From an uncultured Clostridia bacterium (lineage in GTDB: Bacteria; Bacillota; Clostridia; Oscillospirales; Ruminococcaceae), in assembly GCA_946533615.1 (NCBI GenBank), contig CAMNBY010000263.1:1-24889 (forward strand): a DNA stretch of 24,889 nt. The letters run 5' to 3'. Every line of letters begins with the position of its first letter. The stretch's first letter is position 1. The position numbers were made by a program, and so were the translations under genes. Positions 1-8,194 of the stretch are shown here, piece by piece. The notes beneath the pieces were generated by a model. The model ran no database searches and was not told the DNA's origin. It saw only the letters and a list, made by a program, of their open reading frames with translations.

Positions 1-252
1 GGGTTCAAGGTCAAAGGCCTGCTTTGCGGCAGCTATGATGCTCCCCACCTGCTCCGCCGAGAGCAGCGACGGCGTTCCTCCGCCGAAGTAGAGGGTGTCG
101 GCGGTGATGCCTTTTCCCTCGTAAGCCGCGATATTCCGCAGGACAGCAGCCGTAAAGCCCTCGGCTCCCGAGCTTGAATAGGCGCCTGAATAAAAGGCGC
201 AGTAGGGACACTTCCTTGCGCAGAAGGGCACATGGACGTAGAGGCCGATCAC
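1..252 (-). CDS. hemW: HemW-like radical SAM protein, N-terminal part (cut by window edge)
   Basis: The 84 visible codons give the N-terminus of an oxygen-independent coproporphyrinogen III oxidase-like protein of the HemW type. It begins MIGLYVHVPFCARKCPYCAF, with the radical-SAM CxxxCxxC motif at C11, C15 and C18, and the SAM-binding GGGTPS segment follows near residue 56. Family knowledge: HemW proteins bind a [4Fe-4S] cluster and act as heme chaperones; many are misnamed HemN. The start is a GTG at 252-250 that shares bases with the TGA of the upstream gene (GTGA overlap), which implies translational coupling. The reading frame is closed just upstream by that TGA, so a longer start is not possible. 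The C-terminal HemN domain lies outside the window, so HemN, HemW and HemZ cannot be fully separated; HemW is the best guess. Confidence 0.85.
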   Translation of the reverse strand, partial: MIGLYVHVPFCARKCPYCAFYSGAYSSSGAEGFTAAVLRNIAAYEGKGITADTLYFGGGTPSLLSAEQVGSIIAAAKQAFDLEP

Positions 253-722
253 CTGTCATCTTCCTCGCTGTCGAAGGCGTTCTCGATGTAGGAAGCCGCA
301 ATGGCGTTGTTGTTCCTGATGCGGTGTACGGCGCTCCTGACGCCCCAGACTGCCAGCACCGTCACGAAGGACAGCAGCATCAGTGCGAAGGCGTAGCCTA
401 TGAAAGCGCCCTGCTCCTCGAGGGTCAGGTAGAAATATTTTGAATTCTTTTCGAGCCATTTGACAAGGGGCGGATGCAGCAGTATGAACATCATAAAGCC
501 CAGGCCTGCCGTATATGCCAGACACGCAGACGCAGCCAGCAGAGCCGCCTTTATGCTGAGCGGCGAGAGCTTTGCGCCGACGAACACCGCCCATGCAGCG
601 ATCAGCACCAGCGCTCCCGTGCGGGAGATATTCGCGTAGCACTCATAGAGCAGCGGCAGTACCACGGCTCCGCAAAGCCCAAAGATCAGCGAAAGCTTCA
701 TTGAACGCTGAAAGTCTTTCAT
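249..722 (-). CDS. Orphan four-helix membrane protein (157 aa)
   Basis: I do not recognise a family. The protein has about four hydrophobic segments (roughly residues 9-27, 34-50, 55-80 and 107-128) and a short acidic C-terminal tail ending EEDDR, probably cytoplasmic. There are no catalytic motifs. The start is supported by AAAGGAG nine bases upstream of the ATG. It is the third gene of the phosphoesterase operon, 28 bases after the preceding small membrane protein, and its stop codon overlaps the GTG start of hemW. The operon context suggests a membrane function, but nothing more specific can be said. Confidence 0.75.
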   Translation of the reverse strand: MKDFQRSMKLSLIFGLCGAVVLPLLYECYANISRTGALVLIAAWAVFVGAKLSPLSIKAALLAASACLAYTAGLGFMMFILLHPPLVKWLEKNSKYFYLTLEEQGAFIGYAFALMLLSFVTVLAVWGVRSAVHRIRNNNAIAASYIENAFDSEEDDR

Positions 723-750
723 CAGGGTGTTCTCCTTTCCTTAGTCTGTA

Positions 751-1191
751 TCAAAGCAGGGTGCCGACCGCCCACCAGCCAAGCAGTATCAGCGAGACTG
801 TCCCGAAGGACAGGCCCGCGATGATAGTCGTCAGTGAATAGCGGTCGTAGGCGCGTCCGCGCCTTGTTACCAGCACCCAGGTGTCGCGTTCGTTGTCATA
901 GATATAGTTCACGAAGATGCCCTCGCTTGGAAAGGCGTTGCGGAACTCACCCGAGGCGTTTTTATAGATCGCGCAGTTGAAATGTCCTCCCTCGGGCTTT
1001 TCGATCCTGTCAAAGCGGACGTGCTCCCTGTGGGAGCCGAGAAGCGTGAAGGCTGTCACCGCAAAGAACACCACCGTTGCGGCAAGTGTGAGCAGCATCA
1101 GGACGAAGACGCCAAGCAGGATATAATAACCGCTGACGCCCAGAGCCAGCAGCAGCGCCACCACCACGACAAAGCCAATGATGAATTCCAT
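751..1191 (-). CDS. Orphan membrane protein (146 aa)
   Basis: The product is unrecognised. Two hydrophobic helices occupy about residues 2-27 and 28-52. A soluble stretch of roughly 60 residues follows (about 55-118), which looks like beta strands. A final hydrophobic segment ends in VGTLL at the C-terminus. The soluble part contains HFNCAIYKNASGEF and NYIYDNERDTWVLVTRRG, which could be a small extracytoplasmic or cytoplasmic beta domain. A GGAGG seven bases before the ATG supports the start. The gene follows the phosphoesterase stop codon by 13 bases, so the two are co-transcribed. Confidence 0.72.
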   Translation of the reverse strand: MEFIIGFVVVVALLLALGVSGYYILLGVFVLMLLTLAATVVFFAVTAFTLLGSHREHVRFDRIEKPEGGHFNCAIYKNASGEFRNAFPSEGIFVNYIYDNERDTWVLVTRRGRAYDRYSLTTIIAGLSFGTVSLILLGWWAVGTLL

Positions 1192-1204
1192 TCCCTTTCC
1201 TCCG

Positions 1205-2305
1205 TCAGTTTGTAACGTCTATCACCACGAACTCGCTGATCGTGGCGGTCTTGAACGGTATCGCCCAGCCCGAGATGCCCGAGGTGACAAGGAAGTCCGT
1301 GCCGTCGCGGTTCTCGGTGCCGTAGATGCGGTCGTTGGCCTTCATCAGCATACCCACGGGGCCTGCGGGGAAGATATGTCCGCCGTGGGTGTGTCCCGAG
1401 AGTACAAGGTCGGGGTCGGACTCGGCCTCGTTTTTATAGTCGTTTGGCTGGTGATCGAGCATTATTATGTACTTGCTCTTGTCCAGATCCTTTGTAAGCT
1501 CCTGAGCCTCCTTGCGGTCGCCGGCGGATCTGTCCTCCCTGCCGACAACGTAGAACGTATCGTCGATGAGCACGGTCTCGTCGCGCAGTATCCTGACGTT
1601 GTTGCGCTCAAGGTTCTCGGTGAGCTCCTTTGAGGAGAAGTCGCGGTACTCGTAATATCCGCGGTCGTGGTTGCCGTAGATCCAGTAGACGCCGTACTTT
1701 GTCTCGAGGGTACCGAGGGCGTCGCAGGCCTTTATCATGTCCTCCTTCTCGGAGTCATCGTCAACAAAGTCGCCGCAGATCATGACGATGTCGGGCTTGG
1801 TCTCGTTCACGCGGCTGCACTGCTCCATGAACTCGTCGCCGTCGATGGTGATGCCAAGGTGCAGATCGGCGATCTCGACAATGCGCAGGCTGCCGCCCGG
1901 CAGGGGCTTCGCGGTCTTGAAGCTGTAGTCGGTCTCAAACACATGATGCGCACAGAACCAGCCGTAGCTCAGGTAAACGACCGTCACGCCGATAGCGACA
2001 AGACCCGTGATATAGCGCTCCGAGGGCTCGCGCTTTCTTATCTTTCTTATTATAAAGGCTGCCAGATCACAAAGCGCCCATATCACCACAAGATGCAGCA
2101 GCACTATGATGACCGCCCAGGTATTCACAAAGCGGAACAGCAGGCAGCCCGCTATCGGGAAGAGGGACACGAGCAGTCCGAGCGCCTTGTTCTTCTCTGT
2201 CAAGCGCCTGACGAACGTGAAGCGCCTTGCTCTGGATATAAGAAAAAACAGCCCTACAAGGGACAGTATTATAACAAACGCGAACAGACCCAGCCACAAG
2301 CTCAT
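1205..2305 (-). CDS. Membrane-anchored calcineurin-like metallophosphoesterase (YkuE/YaeI type)
   Basis: This 366-residue protein has four N-terminal membrane helices (about 4-25, 41-60, 63-86 and 98-118) followed by a metallophosphoesterase domain. The metal ligands are visible: D147 and H149 in ADLHLG, D179 in CGDFVDD, N212-H213-D214 in YGNHD, H285 in LDHQP, and H305/H307 in SGHTHGGHIF. Family knowledge: these bi-metal enzymes cleave phosphomonoesters or diesters. YkuE and YaeI relatives act at the membrane, and some cleave UDP-diacylglucosamine-like lipids, but the substrate here is unknown. With four helices before it, the catalytic domain could lie on either side of the membrane. AAAGGAG seven bases upstream fixes the start. 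The gene leads its operon, behind a consensus promoter at 2350-2378. Confidence 0.9.
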   Translation of the reverse strand: MSLWLGLFAFVIILSLVGLFFLISRARRFTFVRRLTEKNKALGLLVSLFPIAGCLLFRFVNTWAVIIVLLHLVVIWALCDLAAFIIRKIRKREPSERYITGLVAIGVTVVYLSYGWFCAHHVFETDYSFKTAKPLPGGSLRIVEIADLHLGITIDGDEFMEQCSRVNETKPDIVMICGDFVDDDSEKEDMIKACDALGTLETKYGVYWIYGNHDRGYYEYRDFSSKELTENLERNNVRILRDETVLIDDTFYVVGREDRSAGDRKEAQELTKDLDKSKYIIMLDHQPNDYKNEAESDPDLVLSGHTHGGHIFPAGPVGMLMKANDRIYGTENRDGTDFLVTSGISGWAIPFKTATISEFVVIDVTN

Positions 2306-2349
2306 TCTACCACTCCTTTGTATTGCCCTGACAACGTATACTTATTCAT

Positions 2350-2378
2350 ATTATACTATAATATACAGTGTTTGTCAA
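2350..2378 (-). promoter_or_regulatory. Consensus vegetative promoter of the phosphoesterase-hemW operon
   Basis: Reading the minus strand, TTGACA (2378-2373) and TATAAT (2355-2350) are separated by exactly 17 bases. This is a perfect match to the major sigma factor consensus, about 45 bases before the phosphoesterase ATG. Confidence 0.88.
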
Positions 2379-2383
2379 ATAGC

Positions 2384-2417
2384 AAAAAGCCGCAGCACCT
2401 TTCACGGCACTGCGGCT
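2384..2417 (-). terminator. Rho-independent terminator after the aminotransferase gene
   Basis: AGCCGCAG (minus-strand reading starts at 2417) pairs with CTGCGGCT (ending 2388) and is followed by a short T run. It starts 14 bases after the aminotransferase stop codon and directly precedes the next promoter's -35 box. Confidence 0.8.
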
Positions 2418-2431
2418 GATGTCATAACTGC

Positions 2432-3718
2432 TTATTTTGTCTCCAGCAGCTTTTCGGCGCTGGCAAGCTTTACTGAGCAGACGAAGATCTTCATTGCCTG
2501 CTCCAGCTCCTCTACGGGAGGAAGTGTGGGGGCGATGCGGATATTGGAGTCATGGGGATCCTTCTTGTAGGGGTAGGTGGCTCCTGCGCCTGTCATTACG
2601 ACGCCTGCCTCCTTGCAGAGAGCCACGACCCTCTTTGCACAGCCGTCGATAGTGTTGAAGCTTACGAAATAGCCGCCGTTGGGCTTGGTGTAGGTGCCGA
2701 TGCCGAGGGGCTTGATCTCAGCATCGAGCGCATCGAGGACTACCTTGAACTTAGGCGCGATGATAGCTCTGTGCTTATCCATCTGAGCCATAAGGCCGTC
2801 ATAGTCATGGAAGAACTTTGCGTGTCTGAGCTGGTTGATCTTGTCATAGCCGATAGTCTGTACGGTCATCAGGGACTTGATGTACTCGACGTTCTTTACC
2901 GAGGCAGCCATTACAGCCACACCGCCGCCTGCAAAGGTGATCTTGGAGGTGGAGGCGAACTCGTACACCATATCCTCGCTGCCCTGCTTCTTGCACTCGT
3001 CCATGAGGTTAAGCAGCTTGTCGGGGGTATCGGTGAGGTGGTGGATGCAGTAAGCATTATCCCAGAAGATCCTGAAGTCCTTGGCGGCGGGCTTCAGGGC
3101 TGCGAAGCGCTTTACTGTCTCGTCGGAATAGGTGATGCCGGTGGGGTTTGCGTACATAGGCACGCACCAGATGCCCTTGATGCTCTCGTCCTCGGAAACA
3201 AGGCGCTCGATCATGTCCATATCGGGACCCTGCTCGGTCATCGGGATATTTATCATTTCAAAGCCGAACTGCTCGGTGATAGCGAAGTGCCTGTCATAGC
3301 CGGGAACGGGGCAGAGCCACTTTACCTTGCCGCAGTCCTTCCAGGGCTTCTGAACGCCGTCAACGCCGAAGATATAGCAGCGTGCCACCATATCGTACAT
3401 TATATTAAGGCTCGAGTTTCCGCAGATTATCAGCTCTTCGTTCTTTACGCCCAGCATGGGAGCGAAGAGGTTCTTGGCGTCGATGATGCCGTCGAGGCCG
3501 CCGTAGTTGCGGCAGTCGGTGCCGTCGGATGCCTTGTAATCGGCGTCGTAGCTGTTTACTGCTGCCAGCATCTTCATGGCAAGATCGAGCTGCTCGGACG
3601 AGGGCTTGCCCCTCGCCATGTTAAGCGAGAGCCCGAGAGCCTTGTAGCCGTCATACTCCGCCTTTACCTCATCTCTGAAATTTTCAAGCTGCTGCTTATT
3701 CATTTCACTCAAAAGCAT
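2432..3718 (-). CDS. Aspartate-type aminotransferase, class I (PLP-dependent)
   Basis: This 428-residue PLP enzyme belongs to the aspartate aminotransferase family typified by Corynebacterium AspT, sometimes labelled MocR-like aminotransferase. The PLP lysine is K259 in ASTSKITFAGGG. The NPTG motif is at 191-194, and the PLP-binding aspartate is D220 in FWDNAY. A C-terminal arginine in SNIRIAPT would bind the substrate carboxylate. The expected reaction is transfer of an amino group between aspartate (or a similar amino acid) and 2-oxoglutarate; substrate choice is inferred from the family. The frame is open to an ATG at 3736, but a GGAGG at 3731-3727 lies inside that extension, eight bases before the ATG at 3718, so 3718 is the likely start. 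The gene has its own promoter and terminator and is probably monocistronic. Confidence 0.9.
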   Translation of the reverse strand: MLLSEMNKQQLENFRDEVKAEYDGYKALGLSLNMARGKPSSEQLDLAMKMLAAVNSYDADYKASDGTDCRNYGGLDGIIDAKNLFAPMLGVKNEELIICGNSSLNIMYDMVARCYIFGVDGVQKPWKDCGKVKWLCPVPGYDRHFAITEQFGFEMINIPMTEQGPDMDMIERLVSEDESIKGIWCVPMYANPTGITYSDETVKRFAALKPAAKDFRIFWDNAYCIHHLTDTPDKLLNLMDECKKQGSEDMVYEFASTSKITFAGGGVAVMAASVKNVEYIKSLMTVQTIGYDKINQLRHAKFFHDYDGLMAQMDKHRAIIAPKFKVVLDALDAEIKPLGIGTYTKPNGGYFVSFNTIDGCAKRVVALCKEAGVVMTGAGATYPYKKDPHDSNIRIAPTLPPVEELEQAMKIFVCSVKLASAEKLLETK

Positions 3719-3796
3719 ATTATTTCCTCCGAACAATGATTTCTCCGCTGCCGCCCGCGATTACAAGCGTCAAAGCGGCCCTGGGAGACCTTATAT

Positions 3797-3825
3797 ATTA
3801 TATACCCTTGAGCTTGATTTTGCAA
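3797..3825 (-). promoter_or_regulatory. Promoter of the aminotransferase gene
   Basis: On the minus strand a TTGCAA -35 (3825-3820) and a perfect TATAAT -10 (3802-3797) are 17 bases apart. The site lies about 80 bases before the start codon. No riboswitch or leader structure is obvious in the short 5' leader. Confidence 0.75.
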
Positions 3826-3923
3826 GTTGTTTTTGTGCTTCTTGCAAAAAATCATTACATTTCACAGTTTAAGCACCCTGCCCGCCATATAAATAGACAA
3901 AATCACAAATATGCACACGCGGT

Positions 3924-4511
3924 TCAGCCCGCCTTGTGGATAGCTGCATACCTGCTGCCTTCAAGGAACACGTTGCGGTCTATATTCAGCTTCGGGATCA
4001 TGTAGTAGTCATTTATGATTGAGTTATAAAGATTTATGATTCTGCCTTTATCTTCGTCCGGATTCATAGCGAAATCGGTCTGGATAAGACCGCGATGGGT
4101 GATCCTGCTGATGTGTTCGCGAGTCATTGCGGAAACAGCAGCCATATCGGAATCAAGCTCGGTCATCATGGTGTCATACTTTCTTTTTATCAGCTCTATC
4201 TCGTTTACGCTGTCGGAGACCTGACGGGCATAACAGCCTGTGTTTCTCGGGTCGCTTATCATCATTGAGGCTATGCGCATACTTGTGTCCTCGATCTGTC
4301 TGTTTGCCGAATGAATGAATCTCCTGATCTCTCCGATCTTTGAAGCTATGCTGTTAAGTTTATCTACATCTTTTCTGTACTTGGCACTGTACCTCATGGT
4401 CTGCACTATCATGACGCCGATCCCAAACACACCTGCTATGACAAATAAAACCACGCCCGCTTTTTCAATCGGCCCCATATTGCTGTGCTTTGCAAAATAA
4501 AAAACGTTCAT
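3924..4511 (-). CDS. Orphan single-pass membrane protein with coiled-coil character (195 aa)
   Basis: I do not recognise this family. One hydrophobic helix (about residues 17-38) follows a short N-terminus. After it comes a long charged helical stretch (about 45-135) with heptad-like spacing of I, L and M, consistent with a coiled coil. The C-terminal part is mixed and ends in FLEGSRYAAIHKAG. The frame stays open far upstream into proS, but GGAGG at 4523-4519, seven bases before the ATG at 4511, identifies the real start. The tail (LYNSIINDYYMIPKLNIDRN) faintly recalls LemA proteins, but the LemA core is absent, so I do not claim it. A terminator separates it from proS upstream; no convincing promoter was found. 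Confidence 0.7.
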   Translation of the reverse strand: MNVFYFAKHSNMGPIEKAGVVLFVIAGVFGIGVMIVQTMRYSAKYRKDVDKLNSIASKIGEIRRFIHSANRQIEDTSMRIASMMISDPRNTGCYARQVSDSVNEIELIKRKYDTMMTELDSDMAAVSAMTREHISRITHRGLIQTDFAMNPDEDKGRIINLYNSIINDYYMIPKLNIDRNVFLEGSRYAAIHKAG

Positions 4512-4621
4512 AATGATACCTCCAAATTGTATTCTTCGTTCGGGGCTTTTTCCCGCCCTCTGTATCTTAGAGGCATGACGCAGCGGCTGCGGTCTATGAT
4601 TGTTATGAACTTTTTGTAAAC

Positions 4622-4647
4622 ATAAAAATACCCCGCAGGCGCGGGGC
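4622..4647 (-). terminator. Terminator after proS
   Basis: On the minus strand CCCCGC pairs with GCGGGG around a GCCT loop and runs into TATTTTTATG. It starts about 20 bases after the proS stop codon. Confidence 0.75.
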
Positions 4648-4665
4648 ATCTGTTGATATCTTTTT

Positions 4666-6126
4666 TTAGTAAGCGACCGCCCAGAGGACCATGTGCTTGG
4701 CGGGCTTTCCGCAGCAGACACACTTGTCCGAGAGCTGATGCTGGGTGAAGGGTATGCAACGCGAGCCGACGCCTGTCAGCTCCTTGACCTTGTCCTCGCA
4801 GGCCTCGTCGCCGCACCACATCGCCTCGATAAAGCCGTCACCGTTCTCCTCGCGTACCTTGGTGATCTCGTCGAGGGTCGTGCATTGGAAGGTGCGGTTC
4901 CTGCGGTTTTCGAGGGCGTTGTTGAACATTCCCTGAGGTATCTCCTTGTCCAGCAGCTCCTTGACCCTTGCGGCAAGGGTCGAGAGGTCGTTCTCGAGCG
5001 AGACTGTCTGCTTCTCGCCGTTGTAGCGTGTTGCGACTACGCACTGGCCTGCCTCGATGTCCTTGGGGCCGATCTCGATGCGGACAGGCACTCCGCGCAT
5101 CTCGTACTCTGCGAACTTCCAGCCGGGGGAGTTGTCGCTGTCGTCCAGCTTTACGCGGATACCGAGAGCTTTAAGCTTGTCGAAGATCTCGCCTGCCTTC
5201 TCGAGGACGCCCTCCTTGAACTGGGCGATAGGCACGATGACAGCCTGAACGGGAGCCACGGCAGGCGGCAGCACAAGGCCGTTGTTGTCGCCGTGGGTCA
5301 TGATGATCGCGCCGATAAGACGGGTGGTCATGCCCCAGGAGGTCTGGTGGGGATATGCAAGGGTGTTCTCCTTGTTTGTGTACTGGATACCGAAGGCGCG
5401 GGCAAAGCCGTCGCCGAAATAGTGGGAGGTGCCTGCCTGCAGCGCTTTGCCGTCGTGCATCAGCGCCTCGATAGCGTAGGTGGAAACTGCGCCCGCGAAC
5501 TTGTCGGACTCGGTCTTCCTGCCCTTTACAACGGGCATTGCCAGCTCCTTCTCGCAGAAGTCGGCGTAGCAGTCGAGCATACGCTCGGTCTCCTCGATAG
5601 CCTCCTCGGCGGTCGCGTGGATAGTGTGACCCTCCTGCCAGAGAAACTCGCGCGAACGCAGGAACGGACGGGTGGTCTTTTCCCAGCGGACGACCGACAC
5701 CCACTGATTGTAGAGCTTGGGCAGGTCGCGGTAGGAATGTACAATATTTGCATAATGCTCGCAGAACAGGGTCTCGGAGGTAGGACGGACACAGAGGCGC
5801 TCTTCAAGCTTCTCGCTGCCGCCGTGAGTCACCCAGGCTACCTCGGGAGCAAAGCCCTCGACGTGATCCTTCTCCTTGTTCAGCAGGCTCTCGGGAATGA
5901 ACATCGGCATACAAACATTTTCGTGTCCCAGCTCCTTGAAGCGGCCATCCAGCAGGCGCTGGATGTTCTCCCAGATAGCATAGCCGTAGGGTCTGATGAC
6001 CATACAGCCCTTAACGCTGGTGTACTCTACCAGCTCGGCCTTCTTGCAGATATCGGTGTACCACTTTGCGAAGTCCTCGTCCATCGAGGTTATCGCGTCA
6101 ACCTTTTTTTCGTTTTTCTTTGCCAT
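4666..6126 (-). CDS. proS: Prolyl-tRNA synthetase, archaeal/eukaryotic type
   Basis: This class II aminoacyl-tRNA synthetase (486 aa) charges tRNA-Pro with proline in the cytoplasm. Motif 2 is visible as RPFLRSREFLWQEGHT and motif 3 as GMTTRLIGAIIMTHGDNNG. VRPTSE marks the ATP/proline pocket. An anticodon-binding domain follows (from about VAPVQAVIVPIAQF). The C-terminal zinc-binding domain shows WCGDEAC and CVCC, and the protein ends in the conserved aromatic tail VAY. No INS editing domain lies between motifs 2 and 3, so this is the shorter archaeal/eukaryotic-type enzyme found in many Clostridia. The frame opens at 6144, but ATG 6126 is preferred because the 18-base extension (ATGGAGTTG...) itself holds the only SD-like GGAG. 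That GGAG is 12 bases from the ATG, so the start is less certain than others. It overlaps the upstream small gene by 29 bases. Confidence 0.95.
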   Translation of the reverse strand: MAKKNEKKVDAITSMDEDFAKWYTDICKKAELVEYTSVKGCMVIRPYGYAIWENIQRLLDGRFKELGHENVCMPMFIPESLLNKEKDHVEGFAPEVAWVTHGGSEKLEERLCVRPTSETLFCEHYANIVHSYRDLPKLYNQWVSVVRWEKTTRPFLRSREFLWQEGHTIHATAEEAIEETERMLDCYADFCEKELAMPVVKGRKTESDKFAGAVSTYAIEALMHDGKALQAGTSHYFGDGFARAFGIQYTNKENTLAYPHQTSWGMTTRLIGAIIMTHGDNNGLVLPPAVAPVQAVIVPIAQFKEGVLEKAGEIFDKLKALGIRVKLDDSDNSPGWKFAEYEMRGVPVRIEIGPKDIEAGQCVVATRYNGEKQTVSLENDLSTLAARVKELLDKEIPQGMFNNALENRRNRTFQCTTLDEITKVREENGDGFIEAMWCGDEACEDKVKELTGVGSRCIPFTQHQLSDKCVCCGKPAKHMVLWAVAY

Positions 6127-6400
6127 GCTTAAAATCAACTCCATATATATCAGTATTATAGATCTTGTAATTCAGGTCGTAGTCCTCATGCTGGGCGTCG
6201 TAAGCTCCCTTGACCTCAGGGGCTGTCCCAGACTCATTGCTGTCCTCCACCCTTGCGGGACTTTCGAGCCATTCGGGGTGGTTCTTTGAGAGCAGCTTCG
6301 CAAGCCTTGGCGTGATGATGCACGCGGCGGCTATCACCGCCATTATGACGGCGCTGCCGATAACAAGCTCAAGCAGCAGCTTTGCAAGCTCGTGATTCAC
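6098..6400 (-). CDS. Small single-pass membrane protein upstream of proS (100 aa)
   Basis: The product is unrecognised. One hydrophobic helix (about residues 8-29) precedes a charged, probably disordered tail rich in D, E and N, ending in the very basic KHGKEKRKKG. The start chosen is GTG at 6400-6398, because GGGAGG (6413-6408) sits seven bases upstream; the longer in-frame TTG reading lies across that ribosome binding site. The 3' end overlaps the proS start by 29 bases in another frame, so translation is probably coupled. A strong promoter at 6434-6462 precedes it, making this the first gene of the proS transcript. Confidence 0.65.
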   Translation of the reverse strand: MNHELAKLLLELVIGSAVIMAVIAAACIITPRLAKLLSKNHPEWLESPARVEDSNESGTAPEVKGAYDAQHEDYDLNYKIYNTDIYGVDFKHGKEKRKKG

Positions 6401-6407
6401 GTCGCGG

Positions 6408-6413
6408 CCTCCC
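6408..6413 (-). promoter_or_regulatory. Ribosome binding site fixing a GTG start
   Basis: GGGAGG on the minus strand, seven bases before GTG 6400, decides the start of the small membrane protein gene over the upstream TTG codons. Confidence 0.75.
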
Positions 6414-6433
6414 TTCAACAAAGTCCAAATCGT

Positions 6434-6462
6434 ATTATATCACAAATGAAACTAAATTTCAA
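6434..6462 (-). promoter_or_regulatory. Promoter of the small-membrane-protein/proS transcript
   Basis: TTGAAA (6462-6457) and TATAAT (6439-6434) on the minus strand are 17 bases apart. The -35 box overlaps the last codons of the ABC transporter gene. No terminator separates the ABC gene from proS, so read-through is also possible. Confidence 0.82.
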
Positions 6463-8194
6463 GAGCGGGCTTGCTCTTTGTTTCGATAACTCCGCACTCG
6501 GTAAATTGCAGCACCCTGTCACAGATGGACAGAGCCGCAGGTCGGTGGGTGACGATGACGACCGTCTTGTCCGTCATTCGGCGCAGGTTTTCGAGCAGGT
6601 GCTTCTCCGTGGCCTCGTCAAGGGCTGAGGTCGCTTCGTCCAGCAGCAGCACGGGGCTGTCGCTGAATATGGCTCTTGCGACGGCGATGCGCTGCATCTG
6701 ACCCTCGGAAAGGCCTGTGCCTCTCTCGCCGAGCAGGGTGTCAGCGCCGTCCTCGAGTGCGGATACGAACTCCTCGGCGCAGGCGATCTTCAAGGCGCTG
6801 TTAAGGCGCTCGTCGTCGTTGGCGGCTGCCTTGTCGGCAAAGCTCACGACCTCGCGGATCGTGCCAGACATCAGCTGATTGCCCTGCGGAACGTAGGCAA
6901 AAAGCCTGTGCCAGCGGGCATCGAGGGTCTCGCTGCCATTGCCGAGATCGACGAACCTTTCGCCGCCGTCAAGGGCATAGATGCTCATAAGGAGCTTGAG
7001 CACAGTGGATTTTCCGCAGCCGCTGTGTCCCGTGAACGCCACATATTCGCCCTTTTTTATCTCCAGCGAGATATTGTCCAGCACCAGCGGCTGATCCTTC
7101 TTGCTCAGGGCGTCAACGTTCTCAACATTGGGATAATAGGTAAATCTGGCATTTTTCAGGCCGAAGCTCTTTATGCTGCTTCGGTAGAGGCTGTTGACCC
7201 TGTCAAGCTCATAGGCCTCGGAGCTGTCCTCGGTAAACTGCTCGATCTCCATAAGGCGCTCGGCGCTGGCGGTCATCGAATAGAACTTCGGCAGATAGCC
7301 CGTGATGTTCGCAAATGGCGACTGTATCTGCGAGATCAGCTGGGTGATGGCTGTCATCGTGCCGAAGGTGACTGTGCCGTGGAGTATGCCGTAGCCGCAG
7401 TAGACGGCGCCGAAGAGATACATTCCGTTCATGGCTGCGCCGAAGCCGACGTTGCAGAAATTTGAGAAGCGGTTGCGCCGCATTCTTGCGGCCTTGTGAG
7501 CCTTCATCTTTTCAAGCGCCTCGTCCTCGGTCTGCTGCTCGGCGGCGAAGGAGCGTATTATCATCATGCTGCTTATGTTTTCCTGCATGAAGATCCTGAG
7601 CTTGCCGTCCTTCTCCTGAACGTCCTTGTGCATACGCTTGAGTATCCTGCGAAAGGAGTAGGTCATCACGAACATCATCAGCCCGCAGGGCAGCATGACG
7701 AGCGCCAGCCGGCTATCCAGCGCGATAAGCATTACCACGGCGCTCAGCAGCTTCACGATCATTCCTGCAAGCCCCGGAAGGATCTCGACATAGCTGCCTG
7801 CCACAACGACGGTGTCGTTGGTCAGGCGGTTGAGCCACTCGCCGGAATGTACGGCGCTGACGCTTGAGTAGTCCTTGCGCAGGATATTGTGCATCAGCCT
7901 TGCCTTGAAGATATTCTCGAACGAAGACCGCGACAGCTCTCCAAGCCAGCGGAGCATGGCCCTCATAGCTATCTGTGCCGCAACGAGCCCTACGGTCAGC
8001 AGGGCATACAGCCAAAAGCCCGAACTGTCCTTGTTGGCGGCGCAATCGACTATGTTCCGAAGAAAGAGCGCATAAAACACACCGCTTCCGCCGTGCAGAG
8101 CCTGAACGACTATCAGCGCGAGTATATACAGTTTTTTTCTGCCCGGAACAGCGTAAAGCCATTTCAGGGTACTATTTTTTCCCATTCTTTCCAT
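6452..8194 (-). CDS. ABC exporter, fused permease and ATPase (580 aa)
   Basis: This is a half-size type IV ABC exporter. Six membrane helices fall within about residues 20-300, followed by a nucleotide-binding domain from about 345. Walker A is GHSGCGKST (389-397), the Q loop YVPQG (Q437), the signature LSEGQ (495-499), Walker B VLLLDEATSALD (D519, E520), and the switch histidine H550. There is no N-terminal C39 peptidase domain, so it does not cleave leader peptides itself. It is the last gene of the PqqD/HPrK-like/S26/ABC cassette and overlaps the S26 gene by 23 bases. By analogy with peptide-maturation loci it could export a modified peptide; that substrate is an inference. It probably works as a homodimer. 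The start could alternatively be the ATG at 8185. Confidence 0.9.
   Translation of the reverse strand: MERMGKNSTLKWLYAVPGRKKLYILALIVVQALHGGSGVFYALFLRNIVDCAANKDSSGFWLYALLTVGLVAAQIAMRAMLRWLGELSRSSFENIFKARLMHNILRKDYSSVSAVHSGEWLNRLTNDTVVVAGSYVEILPGLAGMIVKLLSAVVMLIALDSRLALVMLPCGLMMFVMTYSFRRILKRMHKDVQEKDGKLRIFMQENISSMMIIRSFAAEQQTEDEALEKMKAHKAARMRRNRFSNFCNVGFGAAMNGMYLFGAVYCGYGILHGTVTFGTMTAITQLISQIQSPFANITGYLPKFYSMTASAERLMEIEQFTEDSSEAYELDRVNSLYRSSIKSFGLKNARFTYYPNVENVDALSKKDQPLVLDNISLEIKKGEYVAFTGHSGCGKSTVLKLLMSIYALDGGERFVDLGNGSETLDARWHRLFAYVPQGNQLMSGTIREVVSFADKAAANDDERLNSALKIACAEEFVSALEDGADTLLGERGTGLSEGQMQRIAVARAIFSDSPVLLLDEATSALDEATEKHLLENLRRMTDKTVVIVTHRPAALSICDRVLQFTECGVIETKSKPALEI

Noticed and set aside
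2552..3739. A 395-codon plus-strand frame antisense to the aminotransferase
   Set aside because: Same reason: a by-product of codon bias in the real minus-strand gene, with no ribosome binding site or motif.
3924..4721. A longer 265-residue version of the orphan membrane protein starting inside proS
   Set aside because: The extension is a shadow of proS and crosses its terminator, and a GGAGG directly precedes the internal ATG at 4511.
4693..6132. A 479-codon open frame on the plus strand, antisense to proS
   Set aside because: It mirrors the proS codons almost exactly and encodes a low-complexity L/V/A/D-rich protein with no motifs; proS on the other strand is unmistakable.
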